Notes: a model not told the origin generated them from the letters alone. Shown: positions 22,321-34,942, numbered from the stretch's first letter. The stretch is 64,000 bases of DNA from Paragyromitra xinjiangensis (GCA_038503065.1 JBCAMK010000007.1:434001-498000); one strand, 5' to 3'. Numbers and translations: made by a program.

Positions 22321-22747
22321 AGATATTTGTATGTAGATTAATTTGGTCAATTTTTGGTACTTATATAGAATACATGATTGTGGTCATTGGGACATGGCGA
22401 TTGGTTGTCCGTTTGAATACTTCTATACCTTGAAATCTATGGGCTAGATTAGAATTATTTCACCCGGTCTTCGTGGACAAGTTTGTTTCGCATTGGCTAT
22501 TGTATTTTCGACTTACGCTTGGCTGTGAAGTCATCTTATTGCTTACTTTATTTCGAGCTCTTTGTATTGTCACCTTGCCCTATTTCTTATTCGTGAAAGT
22601 TATGTAAACAATGCCCATCTCTTGCCCTTTCTATCTTCCAAATTAGCTATATATTCACAGCTTTCCACATCTACACCCATACCTACGTTAACGTCGAACT
22701 GGCAGCTACAAATCCATCACTTTAAAACCCCCAAGAGCCATACCAGA

Positions 22748-23173
22748 ATGTCACCCATCGCAAACCCTATCCTTCAACAAGCTATCATTGAGATGGAGGA
22801 TATCCAAACTGATATCAGATCTGCCACAATTAGTAACTTTTATATGAACGCCGTTCACCCCAAACACAGCCAGGAACATGTGGATACTGCCATGGAGTTA
22901 CTTGAGGATTTAGAGGTGTCAGAGCGCCTACTAGAAATTATAGATAATGTTAAGCAGGAGAAGTTGCGGCTACGGAAGAGTTCAGAATTACAGGAGAGTT
23001 CAGAGTTACAGGAGAGTTCAGGGTTAGAGAATTGCAAACAACAGCTTAGGGAGCTGCAAGGTCGGCTGATCCTTATTTTAATGGACTTTGAAGGTGCTGT
23101 TAACTTTATAGGCGGCCCGAAGTCGAGTCTCCAGAAGGTTCGACAGAGTTCTAGTGGGGTTTTTTCCCTCTGA
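22748..23173 (+). CDS. Small helical protein with a five-residue repeat
   Basis: 141 aa from the ATG at 22748. It is helical and acidic, with no signal peptide, and is not clearly homologous to the two upstream proteins, though similar in size and style. Around residues 78-92 a 15 bp direct repeat encodes SSELQE units in frame (SSELQESSELQESSGLE), so repeat number may vary between strains. I do not recognise a family. Confidence 0.5.
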   Translation: MSPIANPILQQAIIEMEDIQTDIRSATISNFYMNAVHPKHSQEHVDTAMELLEDLEVSERLLEIIDNVKQEKLRLRKSSELQESSELQESSGLENCKQQLRELQGRLILILMDFEGAVNFIGGPKSSLQKVRQSSSGVFSL

Positions 23174-24984
23174 GACGGGGAAATTTTCTTTATTTTATTT
23201 GTACCAAAGCTTCTGTCCTCTGTATGTCTGCCGGAAGATTGGTATGCGATTATATGCATAATCGGTTCCTCTTTCGTAGCTCGGTAGCCTTAATTTGCCA
23301 AAAATTGTAAGATGTATTATGATTATCTAGCATAAATGTTTCCATACGATATTGGTATGTATGTACCAGTGACCATGTGTTTAGGTATTGAAAAAAAAAA
23401 AGAGAATGCACCATCTTGTCCTGATATATTTAAGCGCCATCCAACATCCCCAGCGGTGCTGGTACCAATCACCTGACATAGCCTGGGGCGTCGTTACTGA
23501 AGTCCCTGTTAGGTGGTTACTATTGTATTATTACCGATTAAGATTATTTAAGGATTATTCCTGATATAAAGTACGCAGCCCAAATCTTGTTACCCCCGCT
23601 GGATCTTGGCCACGCATGAATTTTGTATCACGCACGCGTATATCAGAGGCTGCAACTCCGTTCATCAGAGGAAACTGAGAGCAATGAACCCCCCCTTAAA
23701 ATGCAGAGATTTCCTACGGAGGGAAGGCGATCGCAGAAAGCCTTGTTCTAGATGACATAAGGAAAGGATATCGTACATCCCTGAGGCTAGCCAAGACCAC
23801 AAATTCCAGCTTCCGATCACGAATCATCACTCAGTACTAGCACACCTGGACTAAAGCCCTAGATAGATAGATAGATATTTCATTAAGTACATCCAACTAA
23901 AGCCCTAGCTAGGTATAACCTTTATCTACACCAAATTAACCACACTACCACACCACCACATCGCAACCATCTGAGCCGTAAAACTCTCCCACACCTTCCA
24001 AGTAGCCAGACTTCTACCCCGCTCCGCGATTCGAATCAATTCTCTAGCCTGACGGCATGTTCTATCCTATGCTATCAAGCAAGGGTTCTCAAAGCCCAAA
24101 AACACATGAGCCCTGCGCAAAACCGATGGAACAGCAATCCGTCATTGAGATCGATTACTAAAGTCCCGTAAAACTAAGTCATGGAATATTGTGTATGGAC
24201 AAAAGTATGCGCGCCGAAAACCATTCCCTGGAAGTAAGAGATACCACGACTAGTACGGCTGATAAAAGTTACCAGATCGATATCATGAAAATCTAGTGTT
24301 TCCTTAGCATTGAGTACTCTACGCACCTAACCTAGAGCATCGAAATCTCATCAGAGCTAAGGTAGGAAATAAACGTGAGCTGCTACACGCCCGCAACCCG
24401 GATGTCAGCGACCTAAGCACCTACCAACCTCGCTACTACTTTCCAACATAAACTCGTATGCTCAGCAAGGAGAATCTTTTGCTGGGTATGGGAGCTCTAT
24501 ACTCTACGTGATATTTAGCGGTGAGAGTCTTTGAACGACCAGGGATGCAGATTGTAACACAAACTACAACAGGAGCATGGGACGTCATTCGGTCGTCAGG
24601 ATGACGAATGTTTATGTATGTAGATTAATTGATTGATTGATAATCCATACACGCTTATATATGTAGATGATGGTATCCTCAGAAACTAAGAACAATGAGG
24701 GGTTAAGGAAAGAAGATTTCATCCCACATTCCACTCGTATCTCTACTCGTTTATGAGACAGAAATAATCGAAAAAACATTCACAGCAAAACGACAGAAAT
24801 GAAGCAAACGGCCCAAGTTGAAAAATATTCTTCATGCGTTAAACCGAAATCCCAAAGAAAGGCATTAACTATCTATCTACCCGCAACCCCAACCCTGTTT
24901 TGTTTTTACTACAACATCGCCTCATAAATATTTTAGACAAAAGGTACGACAAAAATAGAAAGATATCTAAAAACTATCTATATT
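23174..24984. other. Gene-free stretch
   Basis: No supportable gene. It has an A11 run near 23391, a short GATA microsatellite (TAGATAGATAGATAGAT, near 23862), and the 3' flank of the desaturase. Confidence 0.5.
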
Positions 24985-26519
24985 CTACTCCGAATCACTA
25001 ACTTCGGAAACCTGTACCGTGATCCCCGCTTTCTTCTCCTTATAATCCCGAACCACCTTCTGCTCCAAGGGCACAGGGGCAACTCCCAAACCGTTCCTAT
25101 TACGGAAAAACACGACACCCTTGTTCTCACCCTCAGTACCGGCAGAGGGCTCGACGAACTGGCACCAGCGAGCAGATCTCCACAGGGCAGCGATGAATCC
25201 GAGAGCACCACCCTCGGTGTCAGAGCGGTAGTGCTTACCCATGACCTTCTTGATAGCCTCGGTAGCCTCGTCGGCCTTGTAGAAGGGGATGGTGGAAACA
25301 AAGTGGTGGGCAACGTGGGTTTCAATGATACCATGGAGAAGGTGACGGCCGATGAAACCGAATTCACGATCGATAGTTGCGGCAGCACCACGGGTGTAAG
25401 TCCAGGTTTCAGGGTGGTAGTGGGGAAGCGAAGGGTCGGTGTGTTGAAGGAAGGTAATAGCGACTAATTTTCACATTAGCGAGATAATTCGAGAGGAATA
25501 TTAGGAATGTGAGGAAGCTTACCGAGCCAGTGGTTAACCCAGATATACGGAAGACCGTACCAGAGGAAGACATTAAGAGCACCGAAAGCCTGGGCAGCTT
25601 GGTAGAGAACAAACATGGTGATAGCGATACCGATATCGGACATAATGATCCACTTGGCATCCTTGGCCTCATACAAGGGAGAACTGGGGTCAAAGTGGTT
25701 CACCTTTCCTCCAAATCCGTTGGCTTTTCCGATACCACGGCCCTCAGACTGGCGTTCATGGAAGTTGTGGCCAGTAACGTTGGAGATCAGGTACATAGGC
25801 CATCCAAAGAGTTGCTGGGAAATCAAGTGGATAAGGGTTGCAATGGGAGTCTCCTCCGTCAGTTCAACAATATCGTGGCCAATTCCTCCAGCATAACGGC
25901 GCGAATACTCCTCCCTCGACTTGGGAACGAAAACCATATCTCTTTCGAGATGACCAGTAGCTTTGTGATGCTTTCCATGCGAGATTTTCCACGACCAGAA
26001 AGGCACCAACAGCGATGAGTGCAAAATCCACCCAACAGTGTCATTCACCATCTTACTGGGAGAAAACGCTCCGTGCCCACACTCGTGTGCAAGGACCCAG
26101 ATTCCAGTTCCGAAAAGACCCTGGAGGAACGCATATACACCGTATGCCGCTACACGGGTTGCTACATGTTGCTCGGCAAGAGCAGGAAGAACATAGAATT
26201 TGAATGCGGAGAAGTTGCTACCGATCAAAACCAAATCCCTGAGCACGTAGCTTAACGAGCGGAGAGTTGATCGCTCAAAGCAGTGTTTAGGGATAGCATC
26301 GTGAATCTGCTTAATTGTGAAATCTGGAATCTCAAACTCGTTTCCGTAGAGATCCAACATTGGCTGCCCATTCTTTGAGGGCCTCTCATCCATCGATGAG
26401 AGGGAAGTGGAGGAAGAGGAAGCTGAGGGGGCTTTTGATGTTGCCGCCGAATTGGCCGAGAGGGGAGTTGATGATTGAGAGATAGAGGACTTGCGAGTCC
26501 TTGATCGTGTTGTAGCCAT
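24985..26519 (-). CDS. Delta-12 (oleate) fatty acid desaturase
   Basis: Exons 26519-25523 and 25463-24985 over a 59 nt intron give 491 aa, a normal length for fungal FAD2-type enzymes. The three histidine boxes that bind the di-iron centre are intact: HECGH (145-149), HGKHH (181-185) and HVAHH (382-386). Hydrophobic pairs between them fit four membrane helices. The intron joins NHWL to VAITFLQHTDPSLPHYH, a strong family match. The enzyme inserts the delta-12 double bond in oleoyl chains in the ER, making linoleate. The N-terminal 45 residues are Ser/Thr-rich. The closing EVSDSE has no obvious sorting signal. A probable 5' UTR intron precedes the gene. Confidence 0.95.
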
Positions 26520-26551
26520 TGCTATGATAGAATTGATGAATTTGCAGTTGT

Positions 26552-26652
26552 CTAATTGATAGAGAAACCGTCAGTCAGGAGGCCATCCAAGGTGAGTTCC
26601 ACTACTCTCGGGAAATTGTGCACTACTCCATAGAATGGAAAAGAAAGCTTAC
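26552..26652 (-). other. Probable 5' UTR intron of the desaturase gene
   Basis: On the coding strand a GTAAGC donor at 26652 is followed by a CTGAC branch site and an ATTAG acceptor ending at 26552, 33 nt before the ATG. All three splice signals are good. Transcript evidence would be needed to confirm it. Confidence 0.55.
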
Positions 26653-26761
26653 CTCTTATCTCACCACGTGTTATCGAGTCGTTAGTCTTGGATCGTTCAA
26701 TTGCTGCCAGCCGAGCAGACTTTAGGTATAGATAGTAAAACCACTGGTGGAGTCTAATGAG

Positions 26762-26820
26762 CAGCGTAAAGAGGAAAGGAAAGGGAAGGGGAAAGGAAAG
26801 AAGGGGGAAGAAAAGGAACC
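26762..26820 (-). promoter_or_regulatory. CT-rich tract upstream of the desaturase
   Basis: The coding strand is almost purely pyrimidine here (runs of CTTTCC/CCCTTCC), just upstream of the proposed 5' UTR intron. CT-rich blocks near the transcription start are common in strongly expressed filamentous-fungal genes; the role here is inferred. Confidence 0.35.
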
Positions 26821-29800
26821 GAAAGTGTGTCCTAGTGAAGGAAAGGAGAAAGAGGCAAAATTGTTGACTCGGCTGTCCAGACCCTAACCCAGGCACTCTG
26901 ATGGGGGGGGTTTTTTTTTGCTGGGCCGTCTGTGCTTCTCTCAGGGGACAGGTTGTTGAACTTTCCAAATCTACTTCTGACAACCAGGATAGGGTTTGGT
27001 CTATGTCGCCTCCGCTTTTCTTCCCCTCTCCGCTTCAGGACTACTACAGGTTTAAGGCAAGGGGATCACACGAGAACAAATTCAGCAATTGTTTGCATTG
27101 CCCCCAGCTTGAAACGAGCAGTTGGGCTACCCCAACCGTAATTGGACGCTATAGCCTATCGTGTCTATTGTTTTTCTTGGCTTGTTGTTTCCTTTTCTAG
27201 AAGTACAAGCTCTTATTCGGGCGCATTCCTAGATTGCCCGGACCACACAGGATTTGCCGACGTCGCGAAAGGACAGAAATCCCGCGACTCAGCCAAAAGT
27301 GCAAAAGTAAAAAAAAAAAAGGTTGACCAAAAATCTTTTCCGCTTCCCATCTCAGATCGGCAATTCTCATGCAGGGACAGGCTGGCGGAAAGAGCCAGCC
27401 ATGGCGGTATGACCAACGAACCAAAGAAGCTTTAGCGGCTCCCTAAGGGAACTTAGTCTTGGCTCCCTTTGGTTTCGGTGGGAATCGTTCGTCCCGGTCC
27501 TGTTTGGAATTTGTTGAGGAGCGGCGCCAATTCACTTTGCTATCGTAAGGCACCGGACGAAGCTGCGAAAGAGGCGACTAATATGCTCTCAGCTGAGAAA
27601 GGATGAGGTATCTTTATTCATTCAGCTACGATTGGTTCGTCTACAACTTACCCTCCAGGTAAGACTCTCCTACTCGGAAGGGGCTCTCGTTTAGTGAGGC
27701 TCAGCGATACCACTTTTTATCGATTGCAAGATAAGGTTTTTCCAAGGGTGTATCCCTGTAACCCCAACAAACAATCCGATTCTGTAAAATAGAAATCCAC
27801 CGTTGACCCGACCCGCGCCCCATATCGATAAAGGGGGAGGTCTGGGGGGATCGAAGGTTCACGGAAGGTTAAGGGTTTTAGTTTTCTAGTGCGCTCACTT
27901 CGCTTGGCGGTGGCCACTCTCTCGCGACCAAAGAAACAGAAAAAAAGCATGTGAGAGGACGCTTTATTATTTTCTTTTTTGGTGTATCGATAACCGATAC
28001 CCGATGAATTGCGACATAGTTGGACCTGTATGTATCAGCCAGGAAGTACTCAGGTCATACAGAAAGTGCAAATCTGAAATCATACAGCAAGTTCACTCGT
28101 TGATGTTCGCGTAAAAAAAATGTTGAGGGGAAAGCCCGGTTTTTTTCTTGCTTTCTTTCTCCCTCACCTTCTCGCAACAGCAACGGATTCCTCAGGCGAG
28201 GCTATTCAAAATTGCACTCCCAAGAACACCTGTCCCTGCAAATTACAATTTGGACATAGAAATAAATATGACGTGTGAAGTCTATGCAGACTTTTCCCGA
28301 AATCACTTTCGTTGGGAGCAGTAGGCTACCAAACGAAATTATTCCTTGGAGACAATACTCGAGTGTTATGAGCCACATGTGACACTTCCCGAAATTGGTT
28401 TTCAGCACCGAATTTCAGGCGCAGTCAGATTGGGTAATCTTTCGTGTTCCCCGGAGCATCGGGCAAACCAATGGTCGCGATTGGAGACGAGGATTTATTG
28501 GACTGTGTAAGGTGTATTCTGGATCATTGGTCTCTGAAGGCTCGATGATATTTAGGCAGTGGGCTGCATCGTATGCGATGCTGTTCTGTTAGTCCTCGAA
28601 AATTATACAGTGGCAAAAGTTATTGTACGCTGAGCTGTGGCATGTGATTCCTAGGTTTTGAAAGATCCAACCTACATGTGCGATTTCGACTTCTAGGATA
28701 GTCAAGCATATATCCTACTGAAGATCTTCGCACCTTGAGCTGTGCATCTATTCCTCGTGAATTGAGGTTCTTCGAGTGATACATCATGAGGTCAATTGGG
28801 TCAAATAGAGTTGACTTGATAAGAGTACACGTATTCATGTTGAAAAAAGACTAGTTTTTCTAGGTGGTCGCCATTTCAGCTTTGTCTCAGATTACATGTA
28901 TGTTGAGATAAATTTAGAGGGATCATCAAATAATCGATCCTTTGTAACTGATAAAATCGTGTTACGTCACCGTGATTAACAGCGAGTGAGTTGGCTTGTG
29001 TGATAGTTTGTGTAGCAGAGAATGTTTCACAGTATAACAGTATAATGGTGTCAAATTGGTATCTGCTCTACTGAATGTAGCGAGTAAAGGAATTGGAATG
29101 GAGCGGGGGTGCTTTATATGCGGGAATTTCGTAGGGGTTAAGATGAATGATGCATAATACCAACTTAAGGGTTTGGGCTGAAGAGGTGTTTAGAATCAAG
29201 TAGCTAAGCGTTACTTCTCTTTTTCCAATTTTGTTTCCCTTTTAGCATTTGCGAGTGATACTGTTGGGAAAATTTTATCGGGAGGATCTCGAGTGACGTC
29301 TCGTGTTGCTCTCGTGACACTAGGCCGTGCAACGTCGAGCTTCAACGTCAGTCCTTCCTCTTGTCCCCTCGTACATCAACTGTCAATGCAGAAGAAATAT
29401 CCGTATTTCATCTATTTCACCATCTCTCTGATCAGTATGACTCGTTAGAGATTATTCCAGCAACGCATAGTCCTATTGCATATAGGGCATGCGTAAGCGC
29501 AGACATTCTTCAACTTTATCAAGGTACATTTTAAACGGCCAGAACTGTGCATTCGCGCAAGGCGATTGTGGGTAGTTGGTCTGGCCATTATATTTTTTTG
29601 GAGATTAACGGATTAGCGATAGCTGACGAGATGGGAGAAATGCAGTCTTCAGTCGTTTGGTTGTCTCAGGATCACCAGTTTGTCATTCCTGATTGCTCCA
29701 TCAGCTAAGAACGCGAACAAACTATTTGATTAGGGAATTACTCTACGAATACCTCTTCAAGCCATGCTTATTTGGCTACAAGATTAGATACTCCACGTTT

Positions 29801-30060
29801 GCACAAAGCAGCCGGAGAACATCCACGACTTCCCCGCGAGTGAGATGTTTTCCCATGGAAGAAGTATTAGGATGCTGTTTCGTCAGCTTAACCACGGCTA
29901 GGTGATTTGGGAGTCAGTAAGTTCCTTGTCCTGATTTGGGTGATTGGCATGTATGTGCTGAAAGTGCGCAGTTCAAGTATCTAGGGGAGCCTCCGCGCCG
30001 CCATCCTATTCAGATATCCAATGTCTAGACTTCGCCAGTTTGTCAATCTTTGGAGGTTGA
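26821..30060. other. Gene-poor stretch
   Basis: No supportable gene. It holds the distal desaturase promoter, homopolymer runs (G8T10 near 26905, A12 near 27309) and TACATGTA at 28893. Open frames are short and without motifs. Confidence 0.5.
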
Positions 30061-30232
30061 TTACCGTAGTAACTCGAGAGAGGGAACCTCACGCTAAGGC
30101 GTTGGAATTGCTTCTACAGGCAAAGCGTCAATTAAAAGGGCTGAAGCACAGCGAAAATTTCTCGCCGCTTTACCAATAGAGGCAATTCCAACGTCTTAGC
30201 GCGAGGTTCCCTCTCTCGAGTTGATACGGTAG
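30061..30232. mobile_element. About 170 bp foldback/MITE-like element
   Basis: Inverted arms of about 55 bp with few mismatches flank a 60 bp centre. The left end is TTACCGTAGTAACTCGAGAG and the right end is the reverse complement of CTACCGTATCAACTCGAGAG; the arms continue AGGGAACCTC and GTTGGAATTG. The terminal TACCGTA and the TA flank match the element at 4308-4469, suggesting one family mobilised by the same transposase. No coding capacity. No matching transposase is visible in the window. Confidence 0.75.
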
Positions 30233-31183
30233 GCCTAAGTTGGTTCCATGGAACTTTATTGCCGCAGAGAGTTCAAGATTAACAAGGGACGTTTTAGGAG
30301 AGAAATTTTACTTCTGCTTTTCTTACCTAAGAGCTGGCGCGACAAAAAATTGGGCGGATGGAACCTTCATCACTAATATTAAAGTGGGCTCTGCTATTTA
30401 GAGGGCTAGAAATCGTTGCTCATCAGAATAACTAGGAATTTGCTGACTTCATAGTTCTTGCTCTTTTCTGGATGCTACTCCTGGGTTATGGGCATTCGCA
30501 TCGGATGGGTCGTATAATTAACAATTCTTATGAAGCTTCGGCGCTAGTAGGCATAGTCATAATGCCTTGGACTATGGGTTTAACGTTCATATTTAGGGGA
30601 GAATTCTCTACGAATGAGGTTCGTTCCGGACTGAGTTCATTGATTTTTACAGCTTTCTCACGCACGATCACTCGCCTCCTCTGAAACATGAGTTATAAAC
30701 GCCTCGTGAGATAGAGGAGGCTTTTTCTAGTATATTTGGTCTACTAACACATATATTTATGGCTACCAGAGTTACAGTTCGTCGGAGCGATTGAAGCCCC
30801 AGGCTTAGACCTTTTTCCGGATCGTCTGGGCGGGCTTGACTTGAAGTCTTACGCCATTTGACATTGTATGTATCAATGGACATATTTAAAGTACCAAAGC
30901 ACCAAGATAGACTGAGATATCATTCAATAAGCTTCTAGCTGTTTTTCTTTTTCCGGCTGCCCCTTCTTTGATAGTCGACCGTTGCAACCGCTTGATTCTT
31001 GTTGGTAAGAATTTATCCCCGTACCCTATTCCGCGGAATAATTCGCTTAGAGGATAGGGCGCTGCAATGATCAATGACATGCCTTAGTTTATATAAAGGC
31101 TTTATCACTCCTTGCTGCTGATGATTGGATTTGCATCTTCGCATATGCTTCGACGCCACTAAGGCGCACAAAGAATTTACGAC
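30233..31183. other. Intergenic, nothing recognised
   Basis: Short AT-rich frames only, with no supportable feature. Confidence 0.4.
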
Positions 31184-31705
31184 ATGTCTTCGAGCTTTGG
31201 AAGTGATCGAAGGGAGTCCAGCTCTTCTGTAGCTACATGCCCACAATTCCCGACACGATCTACGGGTGTGTCCTGGTTTGGCGGGGTTGGGGTGCAGCAA
31301 ATCGACGGTCGAGTGTCTCGCCTTGACCGCTCTCCAGCAGCCCCTCAACAGGAGCTTATTCCGGTTCTCCAACCGCGTTCTCCCGTTCATTCACCATCAC
31401 GGGCCGAATGTCTGCCCCTTAGACTTCCTTCCCTTAATCGCGAGTGGGCCAACTTTCCTCGCTCACATATCGTCGATCTCGAGATGTTTGAGTTCAGAGC
31501 CCGACACACGGCCCCACAACATAAACCTGACGATCATGAAGAACAGAATATGTCTCATGACCCGCCCCAAACTGGCGTGGGTAATGAAAATGATACGGAG
31601 AATGAGGTCAGTCGCGAACGGAAGCGTGATAGGCTGAAGGCGTTCCCATCCAAGCTTGTGCGTAGAATTAGAGCCCAACCGCGAGAGGTGGATTCAGGAA
31701 GTTGA
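31184..31705 (+). CDS. Possible hypothetical protein, low support
   Basis: A 173-aa ATG frame rich in Ser, Arg, Pro and Glu, with a hydrophilic end (NENDTENEVSRERKRDRLKA) that looks like disordered coding sequence. There are no recognised domains, no signal peptide, and no introns needed. Overlapping frames of similar length on both strands reduce confidence. The sequence is richer in G+C than its flanks, which is the main reason for listing it. Confidence 0.3.
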   Translation: MSSSFGSDRRESSSSVATCPQFPTRSTGVSWFGGVGVQQIDGRVSRLDRSPAAPQQELIPVLQPRSPVHSPSRAECLPLRLPSLNREWANFPRSHIVDLEMFEFRARHTAPQHKPDDHEEQNMSHDPPQTGVGNENDTENEVSRERKRDRLKAFPSKLVRRIRAQPREVDSGS

Positions 31706-33244
31706 AACACTCAATTCTGATCTAGCAATTTATTTTGGCCTTACATATGTATCATAGTGTATCACTCGGCTAGTGTGTAGGTGCGAATTAATGACACTAA
31801 CCATCATTGATCGGTTGATTTATTAATTTTTTCAAGTACATCTAACCATCTAAGTTATGGTGCTGTCGCGCCTGGCAGTAGGTACATTCGCTAGGAGGAC
31901 ATGTAGTAAGGTAAGTCTATGGCTTATGCATCTAGTCCCGAAAAAACATAAACCGAAACCGAAAACTACAAAATCACCTAACCGTCGTGTGAATAAACCC
32001 TGTTTATTACTAGGGAGCTTCAGAGGTAGAACTTGTGAGATAGGATTACAAATGAACAAGATCTTAGGAATAGAAACGACCCCCACCGACCACAGGTTAA
32101 AAGTTAAAAGTTATGAGTATATGCGATTACTCTTTCAATAAATATATTCCTAAACAGCGAGCAAGTTTCCATCTGCCTGTATCAAGACGTTTCCAGACAG
32201 TATCCTTGTAATAACCGCACATAATCTTGATGTCCTTTTTCATAAAGATCAATATCTATTACGGATGGGGAAATACTGCTAGCACTATTCTTGGGTGCCA
32301 TCGTTGCGTGGATTACCCCGATCCGCTTTTTCGGTATATGTGATTGCTAGGAGGTCCTTGAGTTAACTCTAAAACAAGGCTAGAATGCTTTGATGAGGGT
32401 TTGGTGCCTGTGACATATTCCCTAAGTTCCGTAGGTATTTTTTAGTGTATGATTGAGGACGTGGTCGCTCCTAGGGAGGGAAAATTTCTCGGATGTGACT
32501 ATTGACCGAAGCTTTAGAATAATTGTTAGTGCGCCATCATCCAATGTAGTTTGCGGGAAGGTGCATTCATGCATCTTAACCAGCGCTCATAGCCTTTTGT
32601 TTCTTTCATTGATGGTGTTAGGAATGTGGTTAGTTTCTCTGGTGATTATCTCTCTATTTGCGGCGTCAGAGTAATCTCGCAGGCGTAGGAGTTGCAGGCT
32701 CTATTAGCAAGAGGATTGAAAATTCTACTACCACAATACCTTAAATCCTTCTCCATATAGTCATCTAACACTGCAGCCGAGGGATGAGATTTCTCTATTG
32801 AAGTTTGTAGTAGGACCGAAACGCTGGCTTTATGATTAAGCGTATCAGGTACGGAGGTATGTCTGTGTTATTGATGACTTCTTTTAGTTATAGTTATTAT
32901 TGGATTTTGATCCCTGTCGCGGAGATCTGGGCTTTTGAGAGTTCTAATGAGGTAGGATAGTGTTGATGGGTAGTTGGTGGGAGTGGCGTGGTAGGTGACT
33001 ACCGAGAAATGGGTGGTGGTAAGGTTCGTTAGATGGGAAATAGGGAGGCCAAAAAATTATCACAGCAAAGCCACCTGACTTTACGATGTAGTTCAGCTTC
33101 CCTTCGTTGAACTCCGAGATTCTGCGGTAAGCAACTTTGATTGAGGGCCACATCGGAGATGTACTTTCACTCTTATTACCGTTATGTATCCTGGTTGGGA
33201 TTAAGAACTGGTTGAAAAAAATAGCGTGAGGTAAGAATTAAGAG
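31706..33244. other. Intergenic, nothing recognised
   Basis: No supportable gene. The Lys-rich frame at 31857-32141 has no family signal. Confidence 0.45.
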
Positions 33245-33251
33245 AAAAAAA
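33245..33251 (-). terminator. Pol III terminator of tRNA-Thr
   Basis: Seven T residues on the transcribed strand, starting five bases after the tRNA 3' end. Confidence 0.8.
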
Positions 33252-33255
33252 TAAA

Positions 33256-33337
33256 TGCTCTGACTCGGAGTTGAACCGAGGATCTCAGCATGAGCGAGAA
33301 TACTAGTGCTGCGCCTTACCAACTTGGCCACCAGAGC
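33256..33337 (-). tRNA. tRNA-Thr (anticodon AGT) with a 9 nt intron
   Basis: The cloverleaf folds fully. The acceptor stem is GCTCTGG with TCAGAGC (last pair G-U) plus discriminator A. The D arm is GCC/GGC around AAGTTGGTAA. The anticodon stem is CAGCA/TGCTG, and the T arm CTCGG-TTCAACT-CCGAG. The anticodon loop is CT-AGT-A then A, interrupted after position 37 by the intron TTCTCGCTC, the canonical place for nuclear tRNA introns. A T7 terminator follows. Confidence 0.95.
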
Positions 33338-34732
33338 GTTGAGGTACGAGGCACTTTTGCCTTGATAGCCACTAATGCAGAATTTTAGGCTGTTAGAAAC
33401 TTCCTACCGATCGCTCACGACTAATCACTCGCCAAGCCCTGACTCGCCCCCCCAGTGATAGAACTGTGGCTCTATACCTATTGATATTTAGCATACAAAC
33501 TGCAGACTATATCTATCCCTCAGACTGGCAGGCCTTATTAGATTCGAAGCACTGGCTTCGTATGCAAGCTTCATTATCTTTGGGGCGCCGATGTCCCGGT
33601 TGAGCATATGGTGCCTCGCTTGGACACAGCGTCTGCAGCTGGTTTACGGCATTGTATTTCGTGGTACCAGGTTATGAGAGCGCTGGTTTCGGTAACTTTT
33701 TGACTGCAGCTATGTGAATTAGGACTTATCATGGCCAATGCTTATCAACCAATTTTGTAGCCGCGTAGTGGCATATTATTTTGCAGGCACCCCCCTAACT
33801 TAGCATGTATTTCCCCAGAATCTTGGCTAGAGAAATAGCTTATGTGGGGAACATTTACACATGAACAAGGCTTTCTGCTAGCTATAGCCGCGGTTTAGTT
33901 CTACGGCTAACTGCGTGGAGATTAAAGTGTGGAGAACGGAGAGTTATCCGCTCTGGAAAATAGCTGTACGACTTGTGAGACCTCCAAAAGTGCTATTGCT
34001 TGTGCATGTTTCCGCGTAGAATATCCACCACTAGACTCCATTTTTACTGGCCCGTATAGAAAAGTAGGTAACGGCAGTAAAACCTAGGTATAATCTGGCG
34101 AGGAACGTGTAGATCGTCGCTAATATTGGTTTCTAAATCCCTGACTTACATATATTCCGCCGAGGTCTAGCAGGTGGACCACAATGCGATAGCTATGTCA
34201 CCTGCCCTTCTGATCTCAGCCGTGTGGGTAATAGCAAGATATCCAGAAGACATAAAATTCCATTACCGACCCTCTCGCTTCTTCTTTTTCTCTTAATCGA
34301 TAGCGGATTTCGTCTGAACAAATTGATCTTAACAAGCTATCACACTTCAATCGAAGGCACTAGAGTGTACGAAAATGTCACCCTCTTCAGCATCCGATCG
34401 TCTTGCACAGGTTTCCAGAGCTATAGCGCCTCCGATGCAGTTAGACAAGAGCTCACACTCGCTACCACGACGTAGAGATCTCCCAAAGATTCCCGGGGCT
34501 CCAGAGGGTGCCGCTTGGTTCTGGGGTGCGGAAGATGAAGTAAGTTTGTTCTGAAGAGCTTCACTCCAAATATCCTGCTGCCTACTCGTATTATTATTTG
34601 TACTGTATGAAGGGCGTTGCAAACCCTACACGCAAGTTTATTGCTAGTTGATCTTTGGTGCCGAACCGCTCTGGTAGTAAGCTATGGTAACACTGGAAGG
34701 TTATCGTCCTAAGATAGCCCTCTGGGTGGTTT
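33338..34732. other. Intergenic, nothing recognised
   Basis: No supportable gene or repeat. Confidence 0.45.
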
Positions 34733-34942
34733 GTGGGGTGGCCCCAGCTACAGCAGCACATATTAAAAGTTGCTCAAGATTATAATAGGGCTAGGGGAAT
34801 ACTGACTTTAAAACACCAGCTCGGGAGGATAAATTTATTAACTCCAGCTAGAGTTAAGAAAGCAGTAAAGGAAGTGAGGAGTGGGGAAATTGTGCCGCTC
34901 AAGTTAGAACTACCCAAATTAGATCCAGTATCAAATGCTGAC
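34733..34942 (+). pseudogene. Detached N-terminal part of the cyclase gene
   Basis: This stretch encodes DQLGRINLLTP-like sequence (HQLGRINLLTPARVKKAVKE, then SGEIVPLKLELPKLDP), the N-terminal block expected directly before the next feature in this family. It ends at TAA (34943-34945) in a different frame from the following exon. The TAA overlaps the ATG of the next frame (TAATG). No intron of normal length rejoins the frames, so a frameshift is the simplest reading. Confidence 0.6.

Noticed and set aside
22970..23030. Direct repeats considered as a CRISPR array
   Set aside because: Units are 15 bp, contiguous and coding, with no spacers, and the genome is eukaryotic. No CRISPR array was seen anywhere.
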